From assembly GCA_947462335.1 (NCBI GenBank), contig OX381705.1, positions 44,654,175-44,718,174 on the forward strand: a stretch of 64,000 nt of DNA, written 5' to 3'. Shown piece after piece: positions 1-19,777 of this stretch. The notes beneath the pieces are model-generated. The model made no database searches. It was not told where the DNA came from and saw only the letters and a program-made list of their open reading frames with translations. The position numbers and the translations under genes are program-made. Source of the stretch: Harmothoe impar (taxonomy: Eukaryota; Annelida; Polychaeta; Phyllodocida; Polynoidae). Each line of letters opens with the position of its first letter. The first letter of the stretch is position 1.

Positions 1-343
1 GGGATGGGATACTGATAACTTATCTTAGGACAAAGGCCGGGTACAGAGGTAGTTGTTTTGTGCTTTAATTTCCTGTACCTAGGGCCGGGTGCAGAGGCAC
101 AAAGGCCGGGTACAGAGGTAGTTTTTTGTGCTTTAATTTCCTGTACCTAGGGCCGGGTACAGAGGCACAAAGGCCGGGCACAGAGGTAATGTGGCTTCTG
201 TACACTGACTGGTCACACCTCACTGCCCCCCTCTAACCCCCCCCCCTCCCCCCCCCCCCCCCCACCCCCGTGGCAGGCATCTGGAGCCGGCCCTTGCCTT
301 GCAGTGGTTGACTCCACTCCCCTCCTTGACCTCCCTGCTTTTA
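1..343. repeat. Short tandem repeat and poly-C stretch, no gene
   Basis: About two and a half units of a roughly 70-bp tandem repeat lie between about 31 and 188; each unit contains AAAGGCCGGGTACAGAGGTA and CTGTACCTAGGGCCGGGT. A C-rich run follows at about 235-265. No coding signal is visible. The segment ends at the 3' tail of the adjacent minus-strand retrotransposon. Confidence 0.7.
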
Positions 344-447
344 TATTCAATTCAATTCAATTCAATTTTTATTTCAGACTCAATAGTATTACAAAGGTCC
401 ATAGTATATAAAACACACAAACATATTATACAAGTATAAGAGTACGG

Positions 448-3285
448 TTATGGGATATAAAAGTGAATATACAGATCTTGATACCAGCCTTTCCATATAT
501 GGGATGTGTACCGGATATCACTTCTTGTGGGGTCCACCATGCTTTTTATTAGTTCATTTTCAGAAGCTGTAAGTCGACATATTAGACTATAAACTAGTTT
601 TCTGATAGTAGCACCACATGTTGGGAGACCACAGACAGCAAATGTCTCTCCAGCACGAGCATGTCTCGGTATCCCGAGGAGCATACGTAAAGCATCATTA
701 TAAGCTACAGTTAGCTTACGCATCGAGGCAATATTATAATAGCACCATAGCTGAGCTGTATACAAAGGTGTACGGTAGGATCTAAACAGCTGTATTTTTA
801 CCTCAGTACTACACATATGAAACTTCCTTACTAGCATGTTGCCCTGTGCATAGAGCATCCTTCGCTGTCGCATCATGTCTGCATCATCCCTAAGTGTATT
901 AGAGATGATGTGACCTAAATATTTCACCTCATCACATTCATTGAGTTGCACATTATTAAGGCTAAAAGAGGGAACCCTCATCTGTTTGTCCATAGGGGAT
1001 CGTACTATCATCAGTGCACTCTTGAGTGGGTTATAATTGATATCATTGTCAATACCATACTGACCACAAATATCTAACAAGTATGATAGCCCATAACTAG
1101 CTGGGGTGAATATAACCAGATCATCAGCATACATCAGATGGTTTACAATATTTGTTCCATTCAAACAACCAGTTTTACAGGCATTTAGTCTGGAAGATAG
1201 TTCATCCATATATATATTAAATAGGTGAGGTGAGAGTATCCCACCCTGTCTGACACCATTACCAACAGTAAAATCTGCAGATATAGTACTGCCCCATCTA
1301 ATGGAAACCTTCTGAAAGGTGTACCAGTAAACTAGCATTCTTACAATATATCCAGGCACTCCGCGCTGAACTAGCTTATCGAATAGTTTAGCGTGGTTTA
1401 CCCTATCAAATGCCTTTGAGGCATCAAGAAAACACATAAACATAGTAGCATTAAGTGATCTGTACTTAAGAATTAGCTCCTTTAGTGCATATATACACAT
1501 ATCAGTGCCATGTTTCTTCTTAAACCCAAATTGGTTATCATTTGTAATGATGTAATTTTCCAATCGAGCCAGAAGGGCCATTTCCAGTATTTTAGATATA
1601 ATACTAGCTAATGCTATGGGTCGGTAGTTATCTTTGCTTCTGATTTTGCCTGTCTTATTTTTTATAACTGGGACGAGGACCACTGCAAGCATGCTATCTG
1701 GGAGAGATCCATGTAGGAGGAAACCTGTCAAGCATGAGGAGAGCATCTTTAACAACCTTTGACTAGAATATTTTAGATGTTCTGCATAAATACCGTCAGC
1801 ACCACAAGATTTATTCTTGTCTAATTGCACAACACATTTTTGTATTTCATCATCAGATATTACAATTTCATCAGAGTAGACTAGTTCATAATCCACATCC
1901 TGAACATTACTATGGACACTATTGAACAAGGACTGATAATGCTTCCTCCATAGGTCAGCAATATTTTGTTCCCCTACCACTCCGTCTATATTTGTTGGTA
2001 GGGGGGTTTTACTGTTATTTAGTGACTTGACCTCCTTCCAGAAAGAGGTGGTATTATTCTGTATCAGACTATCGGCTAGAGAGTCCCTTCGCATAGCATC
2101 TTCATGTCTCTTTATGTACCTCAGAGCATACTTAAATCTAGCATTAGCAGTCTTCTTTGTATCAAATATCGGTCCATGTCTTGGTTTACCGATTTCCCTC
2201 CATAGGGTGAAAGCTTCTCTTGCAGCCTGATGAAGATCTGCAGCATGTGCATTCCACCCAGGTATGCCTTTTTGATGTCTCTTAGTATCTACAGAGATAG
2301 TGTCACCTGCCTTGTTTAGAGCATCTACAATGTCTTTGTAAAAAGAGTTAAGAGCTTCCACATGCTCATTATTCTGACATTCAATATGTCTACATGCCAG
2401 TGCCTCCTGAGGCCAGTGAACTGCCTCTAGGAATATATCTGACTGAAGGCAGTAGCTCTCAATATCGCATGATTGCATGCGCGACCAGTTTGGTCCCCCT
2501 TTCCTATAGTCGTTTGTTGATTCGGTCACCATAGGGACATCCTCTACATTGATATAAATGGTGACCGGCATGTGGTCAGTTGTTGCCAGTTTATTATAGT
2601 TTACTACCACCCTATCTATAGCACCATCGGCATCCTGAGAGCTGAGGCAGTGGTCGAGCCAGGATGTAGTATGCCAGGCATCGCTTACATAGGTAAATGT
2701 ATCCTCAGGTAACCTGTTCTTTGTGGATATAATTAGACCCGTGTCCACAGAAAAAGTCAATAAATGGTTACCAAACAAGGAGTTCCCATTTAGCACATCA
2801 GCATTGAAGTCTCCAACTATATATACACTTGTTGTATCAAGACACTCAATAATAGCACCTAGTTGGGCTAACCGGTCCATGTATAAATCATCATTTTCTC
2901 TTGACTCATAGGGCATGTACACATTAATAATAACAACTTTTCTGTCCTCATATTGTATAACAATACCTACTGCCCAGTCTTTTTCAAGCCTTAACTCAGT
3001 TATTTGAGATTCATGTTTAACATTCCATAATATGGCGACTCCACCTGAGATTCTACCCTGAATCATCCTGTCCTGAGTGTCTGTAGTGGACTCTCCTATT
3101 CCATGGAAATCTGGATTTATGGAGTTTAGTTTGTCCAAGTCCTGTTTAGACAGCCATGTCTCTTGTAAGCAAATAACATCAGACTCAGTAAATAGTTGCT
3201 CTAGCACCATTCTATTGTTGTAGTCATTTTGATTATGGCCAGTCTTCAGGCCACGGCAGTTATAAGTAGTAATTTGTAAAGACAT
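448..3285 (-). CDS. Non-LTR retrotransposon endonuclease/reverse transcriptase (945 aa)
   Basis: The protein nicks target DNA and reverse-transcribes the element RNA. Residues 1-240 are an AP-endonuclease-like domain: TYNCRG (N9), LQETW (E42), GDFNAD (158-163), SWLDH (208-212) and TTDH (235-238). The RT domain spans roughly 480-800: NYRPIAL (553-559), FLDASKAFD (619-627), GVRQGGILSP (677-686) and the catalytic YADD (719-722). The start is a true ATG and the frame is uninterrupted, so the copy could be recent and functional. There is no CCHC zinc knuckle at the C-terminus and no RNase H domain that I can see. No ORF1 accompanies it, so it may be 5'-truncated or a single-ORF type. Confidence 0.92.
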   Translation of the reverse strand: MSLQITTYNCRGLKTGHNQNDYNNRMVLEQLFTESDVICLQETWLSKQDLDKLNSINPDFHGIGESTTDTQDRMIQGRISGGVAILWNVKHESQITELRLEKDWAVGIVIQYEDRKVVIINVYMPYESRENDDLYMDRLAQLGAIIECLDTTSVYIVGDFNADVLNGNSLFGNHLLTFSVDTGLIISTKNRLPEDTFTYVSDAWHTTSWLDHCLSSQDADGAIDRVVVNYNKLATTDHMPVTIYINVEDVPMVTESTNDYRKGGPNWSRMQSCDIESYCLQSDIFLEAVHWPQEALACRHIECQNNEHVEALNSFYKDIVDALNKAGDTISVDTKRHQKGIPGWNAHAADLHQAAREAFTLWREIGKPRHGPIFDTKKTANARFKYALRYIKRHEDAMRRDSLADSLIQNNTTSFWKEVKSLNNSKTPLPTNIDGVVGEQNIADLWRKHYQSLFNSVHSNVQDVDYELVYSDEIVISDDEIQKCVVQLDKNKSCGADGIYAEHLKYSSQRLLKMLSSCLTGFLLHGSLPDSMLAVVLVPVIKNKTGKIRSKDNYRPIALASIISKILEMALLARLENYIITNDNQFGFKKKHGTDMCIYALKELILKYRSLNATMFMCFLDASKAFDRVNHAKLFDKLVQRGVPGYIVRMLVYWYTFQKVSIRWGSTISADFTVGNGVRQGGILSPHLFNIYMDELSSRLNACKTGCLNGTNIVNHLMYADDLVIFTPASYGLSYLLDICGQYGIDNDINYNPLKSALMIVRSPMDKQMRVPSFSLNNVQLNECDEVKYLGHIISNTLRDDADMMRQRRMLYAQGNMLVRKFHMCSTEVKIQLFRSYRTPLYTAQLWCYYNIASMRKLTVAYNDALRMLLGIPRHARAGETFAVCGLPTCGATIRKLVYSLICRLTASENELIKSMVDPTRSDIRYTSHIWKGWYQDLYIHFYIP

Positions 3286-3352
3286 ATTGAATGACTAGAA
3301 AAATATTTACATATATACAGAGAATATCAAACCCCTGCATTCTACTTAATCT

Positions 3353-3450
3353 AATGAGGCTTGACATGGTAATAGCCTCCACTTTTAGAGTAGTACTCAG
3401 CAGTGATAGAGCCCAGTGAATAGGGTGAGGGGTGAGGTACAGTGGAGTGA
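3353..3450. repeat. 97-bp direct repeat, copy 1
   Basis: A sequence beginning AATGAGGCTTGACATGG and ending GTACAGTGGAGTG occurs here and again, apparently identical, at about 4,110-4,206. Both lie in what would be the 5' region of the minus-strand retrotransposon, about 757 bp apart. It may be a 5'UTR monomer or the trace of a nested insertion. Confidence 0.85.
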
Positions 3451-4109
3451 TAATATCATTAATAGCTTTTATTGACAACAAAAGGGAGGTCATTACTGAC
3501 CTATGTGTCATACCATAGATTATTATAGATAGAAGTCTAGTTGCTACTATAGCTGAGGCTATGATAATACCATAGATAGCACAGTATTGTATGTTCCCTG
3601 ATGCTACCTAGGGAATTAGGCTAGGGCTAGGCCTAGTAGTCCGACACATCTTCTGCGTCAGACTGCAGCTCTACATACCGGTAGTAGGCCTAGGTATGAC
3701 ACACCAAAACTCTATTTTGGGAATATGACAGAGCCCATTTTAACTCTTAAAGTACAGATCTTGAGAAAGACAGTGCAGTTAAAATTATGTGAATTGACCC
3801 ACTAGAAGCCATTAAGCTATGAATTTTCAAAGAAAAAAAGTTTGGGAGATGTCCTGTTATTTTCTGTCAGTGAAAAGGTACGTGTGGGCATAACTTAGGC
3901 CCAGATTGACATAGAGAAAATTTAATGCTACCACTGAAAAGAAAACTTTTGAGGGATTAATATCCTATGTTTTTGAAAAAATATGACCAGGATGGGGGAT
4001 ATTTATCACAGTGGAAAGCCAAAGTTTTGTGATTGCTCCATATTCTCCTTAAATTTTAATAAACAATTGGATTAGAGAGGGGGTATAGGGTGTATTGAGC
4101 AGCAGGCAA

Positions 4110-4206
4110 TGAGGCTTGACATGGTAATAGCCTCCACTTTTAGAGTAGTACTCAGCAGTGATAGAGCCCAGTGAATAGGGTGAGGGGTGAGGTACAGTGG
4201 AGTGGC
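4110..4206. repeat. 97-bp direct repeat, copy 2
   Basis: Second copy of the repeat at 3,353-3,450, in the same orientation. The intervening sequence has no long ORF. Confidence 0.85.
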
Positions 4207-5740
4207 TATTCTAATTCACAACATGTACCTAATTTTTTTTCTAGTATTGGGGATCGGTTGCAGGGCAATTTGATTATTATGGTGTTAGGGGGAGGGGGTT
4301 GGCCCAAGGATCTATGCATACATTAACCGCTAGCGGTTAGCTACCCAGAATGCAAAGAGTGAATTGTCAGTGAGACATGCGTGAGACATACATTGTAATG
4401 TCTCACTGGACAGTATGGGATCCTATAGTGGGAATAAAAAGGGTGTTGTTCTGATAAATGTAGGCCTACCGGGTACTCACTGTCAGTCTCTCAAAATGAT
4501 CAATCATGTTCCCCAAAAGGTACTCCACATGTCCAGCATACTTATAGTGCTACAAACATGTCAATATTAATGTATGTCACACATTTTGATTTCAGCAGCA
4601 GGGAGAAGTGGTGGGAGGGGTGTCCCAGAGGAGTGGAGTTGACTTCAAACAAAGCCAGGATTAGGGCCTACAGATCTATTTATGTATTGGGAATGTCTTG
4701 TTTATGGTGAACAGGTGGGAATACATTGAGGGACATGTGGCTGGAAACATTGGACTGTAGAGTGAATACTTCCATCAAAATAGCTACTCTGCCAGATTGG
4801 CAGAGTGACTTTGTTACGGTAGCCCAAAGGCCCAGGGGTTCTACGCCTGTTACAGGGGTAGAAGTGTCGAACTAAGTATAGGCCATTTGTCAATAGATGG
4901 GGCTCAAACATTTACTCATTATCATTTAGGCTCGAACACTATCTGTTTTGCATCCCTTTCACTCTCACGGTACAGACTTACGGTACCCTAGCTTAACTTA
5001 GTCTTAGCTCACATAACCTAGGCATAAACACAGGCATTAAGGCACTGTAGACCTCTAAAACCCGTTTGTGACAGGATATGTTAACATTTTTCTAGTGGTG
5101 CTAGGTACCGGTAGATGATGAGATACAATGCATTTCCTCATATGTTTTTCCTACTAGATCTATAATCAAGCGGTAATTAAGATACATAGGGCCTACAGGG
5201 TAGTTACTAGGAAATGTCAAACCTCGATAAATTCATCGCAGTTATGGAAAAAACTGTGATGCTGTTGTTATAAAGGCACTTGCCAAGTTTGCATGCACTG
5301 CATATACCGGTATACAAAGACAGCAGGTTTAATTCGAACTAAATTTGCTACAGGCTGTAACAGGTAGAAACCCGGTATCTAGGCCTACGTTAATATTCCC
5401 AACAACTATGGCTAGTCTTATGAACATAGTAGATTATATGAGTGCCATGCATCCATAGTCGGCACACGACGATCCAGCCCAAAAAGCTTGATCAATGGCT
5501 ATTTCACACTCGAAATTTCACTCGCTCGCCCTGTGACAGTTATTTCCAGCGAATCTCAATTTATGAAATTATGTGAAGCGCGAGAAACCTTCGGTACTGA
5601 CTATTCTTTTCCAAATGATAAAAATTTGAGTTTCCAAAAATAAGGCCAGACCAGAAATAAAAGTTGGGCATTGGATTTTGTACACCTTATTTTCGGAAAT
5701 TTTTATTCAAAATAAAGAAGTCTATAGCTTTCGAAAAGTA
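4207..5740. other. Non-coding stretch upstream of MCCC2
   Basis: No convincing ORF, RNA gene or structured repeat was found here. The missing first exon of MCCC2 (mitochondrial targeting peptide) should lie in this direction or beyond the left edge, but I could not identify it. Confidence 0.5.
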
Positions 5741-5744
5741 CTAG

Positions 5745-6213
5745 TGTGGACATTTCGTCAATTTCGGCATTTAGTGTTAAACCTATGGAAGATCAGAATT
5801 CTGGGTGGGTGAGACGCTTTTTGTCAGACCATTCAACTATCTGTAAACGAAAGGCTCACATGGTAAGGTATGTGGGTGTTGGTGTAGGGGATGGGGTAGC
5901 CATGTACACTAGGCATGCACACTAGGTATGCACAGGCATGCACACTAGACATGTACACTAGGCATGCACACTAGGCATGCACACTAGGCATGTACACTAG
6001 GTATGCACAGGCATGCACACTAGGCATGCACACTAGACATGTACACCAGGCATGCACACTAGGCATACACACTAGGCATACACACTAGGTTGGGGTGGGG
6101 TACGAGGGCGGGAAACGATCCGTGGACAGAATCGACGCACAATATATACATTTCATTCAAAGGAAAAACAAATCCCCGAGTCTTTTGTGATTAGGATCAC
6201 ACGCTAGATTTTT
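5745..6213 (+). repeat. Dispersed repeat with internal CACTAGGCATGCA minisatellite
   Basis: The core (about 5,900-6,090) is a run of roughly 13-bp units of the type CACTAGGCATGCA with GTACA/TATGCA variants. The flanks, from TTAGTGTTAAACC on the left to AATCCCCGAGTCTTTTGTGA on the right, reappear inverted at about 57,270-57,990 around a related minisatellite, so this is an interspersed family, not a lone minisatellite. It ends just before the first MCCC2 exon found. No ORF and no clear terminal repeats. Confidence 0.8.
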
Positions 6214-6289
6214 GCTATAAACATTACCATAGCAATATATATCATTGGCTTTGTGGAGTCTAATTCTTAATTTTATTCTGATAACTCAG

Positions 6290-13994
<7,705 letters not shown>

Positions 13995-15170
13995 GACGAA
14001 CAAAGTGTGAACAAACTGAAATTAAAACAAGACGCTGCTACCCACCCATGTACATATGGGCAGTTATTTATGTGATTGTGACCCGTGGAGGGAAAGAAAG
14101 TGTGTATTATCATGTATAGTTTATCATAAGTGAAAATCACTGAAGCCATATATTGTATTTAAAACATTGTAATATTATAGAGGATGTCGAGAAAACTCAC
14201 AGAGTGAGTGTGTAAAGAAGAAATTGTATTATCTAGTAATATCACAGAGTGCATTGTACACATACTTGAACAATAGAATATATATAAATCACCGATTAAC
14301 ACTTAGAACGTGTGTCATTATTGTTTGTTCTTCATGTATGAGGTGGTACCTGAGACCTTGTAGTGTGATGCCATACGCATAGCATTGTAGTTCCGTAGTT
14401 AACTCAGCAACAGTGAACCTATTACCGCGGTAATAAGGATCTACCCCTGTACATTTGAAGTATGCCATGGACGGTCAGACGGTGTTTATTTTTAGTATAT
14501 TGATCAAGAAAACATACAAAAGAAATCAAGACAAGCTATTTTGACACTTATACATGTGGGTATACATGACGAAAGGGGAATTAATGGTACATTTACTTCT
14601 CGATTAGTAGCTTGATCACGTATTCATATAATTATAAATGACCCATCACATGATCAGGCGATTAAGTGCTTGAGAAAGAAAATGGAATAAATTGCTGTGC
14701 AATTAATTTGCATTATAATGTAATATGAACATAATCGAATATTCGACAGCCGCCATACGTTTCCAGCTATTCATGACAGGAGAAATATAAAAAAATAGAC
14801 AATCATCAAAGTCTTTTCTTGATATGATTTCGGCGCCATGATTTCCATGTAACTATTGGTATGATACTGATCCGTTTCAAATGTGAGTGTTTGTGAGGAA
14901 CTCAATAACACGGTCTTGTGCAAGCAACAATTATCACATCTTATTGATCAGAATGATTTCTGCTGGCCAAAATGAAATGATATTAAAATGAAGACATCTT
15001 TAAATAAAATGTATTTCTCTTGACTCACGTTTTATAATTATGACTCATTTCAAATAGTAACCATTACTCATAGATTGACACTATCTCTGTAAATACATGT
15101 GTATTCGATAATCCCTACAGAGTAAATAGCCAGGAAAGGCAGTAATTGAAAATGGAAATCGAATGAATTC
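13995..15170 (+). other. MCCC2 3'UTR and downstream intergenic DNA
   Basis: AT-rich sequence follows the MCCC2 stop. AATAAA occurs at 14,686-14,691 and again near 15,004; either could be a polyadenylation signal, and I cannot choose between them. No other gene is visible. Confidence 0.5.
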
Positions 15171-15229
15171 GCATGGTAAATGCATGCATGAAAGTCTGCT
15201 CTATAAGTATTATAAGGAACCGAAGCAAC

Positions 15230-15996
15230 TTATTATTGGGCGCCAGCCTCCACCCACCATTATACACCAACACACGTATTAGTGTCCCTACTACTCTGTA
15301 CTCCCCTGAGGCAAAAACAGTTGCACTTGGTGCCTTCAGGCTTGCCCCTACAATGCCTCAGCCTGCACCCCCGCTACCTCCTAATGACCTCGTGCTGGCC
15401 TGCAGATTTCTAGGCACAACCGTAACTGGTGCCCCGATAAAAGCTGCTATCTGCATTGGGTATTTCTCATTTCTTAGATCTTCAAACTTGTCCCCATCCA
15501 CAGTCCTATGGATGGGACCCCACACCCTTGCCAGATCTGATATATATAGTTAGTTCTCCTTCTGGACTTGTGGTCACCATAAGATCATCAAAGAGAATAC
15601 TACCCGGTAGTACTACAGTTACCCAGGATACCTGGCTCGCCAGTGTGCCCGGCCGCAGCCTGGGACACATATGTTAACATGGTACCATCTCAACCAAGTG
15701 CCCCGGCTTTCACCCTGCCTTGGGGCGCCCCTGTGACCCCAAATCAACTTGTTAATGTTCTACAGTTCGCTCTTAAAAAGTGTGGTTGCCTATATGCTGC
15801 CCAAGTGCGTTCACACTCACTCAGAAGAGCTGGGGCTCAGGCAGCCCAGCTGGCCGGCTGTAGTAAAGCCCAGCTGGCTGCCCAAGGTACCTGTGAATCA
15901 GACTCCAGCCTCAGAGCGTATGTGCCTTCCTCACTGTCACAAGATGTGGCTAACAACCTTGCCACACTATTTGCCAAATATACAAACACTGACTAA
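15230..15996 (+). pseudogene. Tyrosine recombinase remnant (DIRS/Ngaro or Crypton type)
   Basis: Three short stretches in three frames together resemble the catalytic half of a retroelement tyrosine recombinase. The first (to about 15,540) has an AICIGYFSFLRSSNL-like helix, the second (about 15,540-15,640) LVVTIRSSKR, and the third (15,643-15,996) VRSHSLRRAGAQAA, where H and R match the recombinase H-x-L-R signature. The conserved Trp/Tyr region near the C-terminus is degraded (GTCESDSSLRAYV). At least two frameshifts make this a fossil. No reverse transcriptase or split repeats were seen beside it, so DIRS and Crypton cannot be told apart. Confidence 0.7.
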
Positions 15997-16084
15997 ACCA
16001 CATACACTTATCTTGTCATTGTTAGGGTAGATGTTCACCTACCAATGTGTTTTTCATAAACTGATTGTATGTAACTGTTTAAAT

Positions 16085-16830
16085 GTCACGTCACAGGATA
16101 AACTCCAACACTAAAGAAATTTTCAAAAGGAAAACGAAAAACTGGTATGAAACAAATATGAAGGGGAAGAGGGCGGTCCTACTGGACAAAAAGAAGAGCA
16201 GGCAACCTCCATGAGTTGTTTTTTGGATCTCGGACAAGGATAGGTGGACAGATAGGATGCAAACACGGAAAATGAGGAGAGGCTAAGGACCAGAAGGCTC
16301 AGGATAAAAGGAGACAGGAATGAAGAGGACAAAAGCTTATAGTTGAACTATTTCTTTATTTAAAGCAAATTTTATGATCACCATTATGTACATTCATCTT
16401 AGGATTAGGAAGTTACAGACTGTTCAATGACAGCGAAAAAGTTCACCCCAGATACAAGCAGCTGACTCCCCTACAGGATACAAGAAGACTTTCTCCTATA
16501 TACTGCCATAAGCAGAAATAACATATCTCGAGGAGATCTAAATGAACCTTTAATTAATATAGATAAATTGCCTCGAGGAGGTGTACATAAAACAAAGAAG
16601 GATATGACTCTACTAATGTTAGAATCGCATCATGACATGACATAAACCACTCAATGTATGGGAATTACACTTAGCATTCTATGACTTCAATGAGCGACTC
16701 GAGGAGTGGCACATAGACAATCTAATATGTAACATCTAATCTGTAAGGGGGTGAACACCAAAAGTTAAACTTGAAAAACAAGGCAATAAAGCAATGAGGT
16801 TTATCTCAAAAAAAAAAAAAAAGAAGCCTA
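16085..16830 (+). mobile_element. 5'-truncated non-LTR retrotransposon, 3' end only
   Basis: The segment resembles the last coding residues and 3'UTR of the element at 17.1-20.1 kb: a basic ATGAAGGGGAAGAGGGCGGT stretch, three small palindromes centred on GAG (16525-16537, 16571-16581, 16697-16707), the ending GCAATAAAGCAATGAGGTTT and an A run at about 16,808-16,822. There is no RT, so it is a heavily truncated insertion. Confidence 0.65.
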
Positions 16831-17092
16831 TCCAGCTCTGAACAATAGGCCTATTTTTATGTGTACATAAGGCCAGACTTCTTTTTTTTGAGTTACAGGC
16901 CCGCCGCGCTAGGAAAGCCCAAAATCAGAACAAAAGTAAAATTAGGATTTTACACTTTTAAAAGATTTCCTCCGATGTCTATTCCAGAGAAAACAAGATA
17001 AAGAAAAAAGTAAAAGATATATGGCATAATATACCAATGGAAAGCTACAATCAACAGGAAAACAGTTATAATGGGATGTTAACATTTTAGGA

Positions 17093-19399
17093 ACAGGTGG
17101 GACTACCATAGACAACATATTAACAGACTCAAGATTTGTAGCAATGACAGGGGTGATGCCGGACCTTCTCTCAGATCACCTGCCAATTTTTGCAGTAAGG
17201 AAAAAGAAGAGAAATTTCCATGAAACAATCACAATCACTGCCAGAGTATATAAGAAATATGATGCAGAAAAATTCAAACAATTCATGAAATATCAGGACT
17301 GGACATGTTTCTACAAGACAAATGACATAAATGAGAAGCTAAGCATAGTGCAAGACGCTGCGAGGGTCTTTCTAGATGAACACTGTCCCATCAGGACATT
17401 TAAAGTAAAAGATTATCATACTCAATGGATGGATCCAGAAACGCAGAAGCTAATTAACATGAGGAATCTCCATATGAGGCGCTTCAGGAAATTCAGAAAT
17501 GCACCGGATCTGAAATTGGCAAAGAATCTTAGAGTTAGGATAACATGCAAGGTCAAGAAGGCTAAGGGAGCATTCATCATAGATAAGCTAAACAAATTTA
17601 AGAAGGACCCAAAACAGTTCTGGAAGGAAATGAACAAAATTATTAAACCTCCGAAGAAAAATGTAGTAATTAAATTGAAAGACCTGAAAACCAAGAAGGA
17701 TGTCCAGGATGTGCCTAACTACATCAACCAATTTTATGGTGAAATAGGAGCCAAGCTGTATGAGGCTAAAAACCTGGAGAAGGCGGAATATAACCCGCCT
17801 GACAGCCTGTATGAGGGAAAGAGCATAGACCCCATCCCATTTGAGATGGATGAAGTTCTACAAGCACTCTCGGAACTGGATGTAGAAAAACCGTCTGGTG
17901 TCAAAGACATAAATGCCAAAGTCATGAATGATCTCATACATGCATGCATACACTTATACACTCACATCTATAATTTTTCCTTCAAATCAGGAACTTATCC
18001 TAGAGAATGGCTAAATGCCACAATAACGCCAATCCCAAAAGAAGGAAAGAGATCAGACGTCTCTAATTACCGCCCCATTTCAATCCTTCCCTTTGCCAGT
18101 AAGGTCATGGAAAAGCTAGTACAGAAAATTCTACTAAAAAGCTGGGATGAAGAAAAAGTACTTTCTAAAAACCAATATGGTTTTAGGAAAATGTTAAGTA
18201 CAGCAGAAGCAATCTATGATTTCTCTGAGGACCTCTATACAGCGGCTGACAAAAGGCAAGCAGTAGCAACAGTGTTTGTGGACGTTAAAAAAGCCTTTGA
18301 TTGTGTTAATCACAACATCCTACTGAACCAATTCAAAAATTCTAACACAGAAAAACACATGCTAAATTGGATAGCGGCTTATCTGCAAGGTCGGAGTCAC
18401 CAAACCTTTGTCAATGGTCAAATTTCAGAGCCAATAGAAATACAATTTGGTGTACCCCAAGGCTCTGTCCTTGGGCCAACACTGTTCATTTATTACGTAA
18501 ACCACATAACAAAATTAACTACAGTGTCTAATATAAAGATGTATGCTGATGACCTTGTCATGTACACACCACACAGAGAACCTGAGAAAGCGATACAAGT
18601 GCTGCAGAATGACATAGAGACTCTGGAAGAGAGCTGTGACGCACTTGGCCTAACGATCAATGAAAACAAATCCAAATTCATGTGGTTTGCTACGAACAAA
18701 AAGTACCCACAATGTCCTGAAGTCCAGCCAAAGATCTCTGGGAGATCAATCCAGCAAGTAGAGAAATACACATACTTAGGAGCAATCATGGATAAGAATC
18801 TCACTTTCAAACAGCATGCAAGAAAAGCCCTAAACACAGTCAATCTCATTAACTTCAAGTTATGGAAAATCAGGGACAATCTACCCCTGCATGCTGCAAT
18901 AAGTATGTATAAATAAGCAATTTTGCCCAATTTCGACTATTGTTCCTTCTTGACGGATGGAACGTCTAAAAGTATAAGGAGACAAATACAAGCAGCACAA
19001 AACAGAATCCTGAGATGCATCCTCAAGGTGAAGATAGGTCAGGAGAGTACTGTAGACATACACCAATTGTGTGAAGCCCCTATGCAGAGCAATAGGAGAA
19101 AAGAGCTGCTGGTATCACTTATATACAGAAAGCACAGGAAGAGTCCACCTCAGAAAGAAGCAAAGAGAACAAGGGCTGACCACAAACAAAATTTCTACCT
19201 ACACAAACCTCGACTAACACTATATAAAAAAAGCCCCACCTACAGAGGGAAAAAACTGTGGAACAAGCTGCCTCTCCACATACAAAATGCAGAAAGCAAG
19301 GAGAAATTTAAAGTGATGACAAAGAGATGGTTCAACACTGATATGAAGGGTAAGAGGCTAGCTCTTCTGAACAGAAGAAGGAAGAAAAAGCCACCATAG
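17093..19399 (+). pseudogene. Non-LTR reverse transcriptase with an in-frame stop
   Basis: The frame is open from about 17,093 (first ATG 17,144) to a TAA at 18,914-18,916, then continues in the same frame to 19,399. Motifs: SDHLPIF (end of endonuclease), NYRPISILPFASKVMEKL, FVDVKKAFDCVNH, GVPQGSVLGPTLF and the catalytic YADDLVMY. The part after the stop (PNFDYCSFL and a basic tail ending RRKKKPP) is the normal C-terminus of the Jockey/CR1-like group. One nonsense codon and the 5' truncation make the copy inactive. There is no RNase H domain. Confidence 0.88.
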
Positions 19400-19777
19400 G
19401 CCTATGGATTAGGGGTCGGGATGGATATGTGCAGACAGACAACCCAGGAAGAATTTCAAGAAAGATGCGAGGGCAACAACTCAGAGAAATGACGAGGGCA
19501 GAGATATCTTTATTTCTTTTTCATCTTTTTATTGAATCACCTCATCTAATGTAAATTCATCTTTATGGTTAAGGATCAATTGATCTGTTTTACAGTCTGC
19601 CAAACTTTTAGCAGCCAAAAAGGTCACTCATATACAATCTCTAGGAGATTAACGCTTCACATTAATCAGTATAAACATATCATAATGTCTTCTCATACCA
19701 TCTCTAGGAGATGTACAAAAATCCCATATCATAAAGTCATTTTAAACACCTCTAGGAGGTGAATATCCTAAGATATA

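Larger units (their letters stand above)
344..3530 (-). mobile_element. APE-type non-LTR retrotransposon, 3' tail at left
   Basis: On the minus strand the element ends (around 344-371) in tandem TTGAA units after a short A run, the microsatellite-type tail some LINE clades carry instead of plain poly-A. The body holds one long endonuclease/RT ORF. The 5' boundary is uncertain; it may extend to about 4,203, where a 97-bp sequence near the ORF start recurs. No ORF1 is visible upstream. I did not see clear target-site duplications. The RT resembles the CR1/Rex-like groups, but the clade call is only a guess. Confidence 0.8.
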
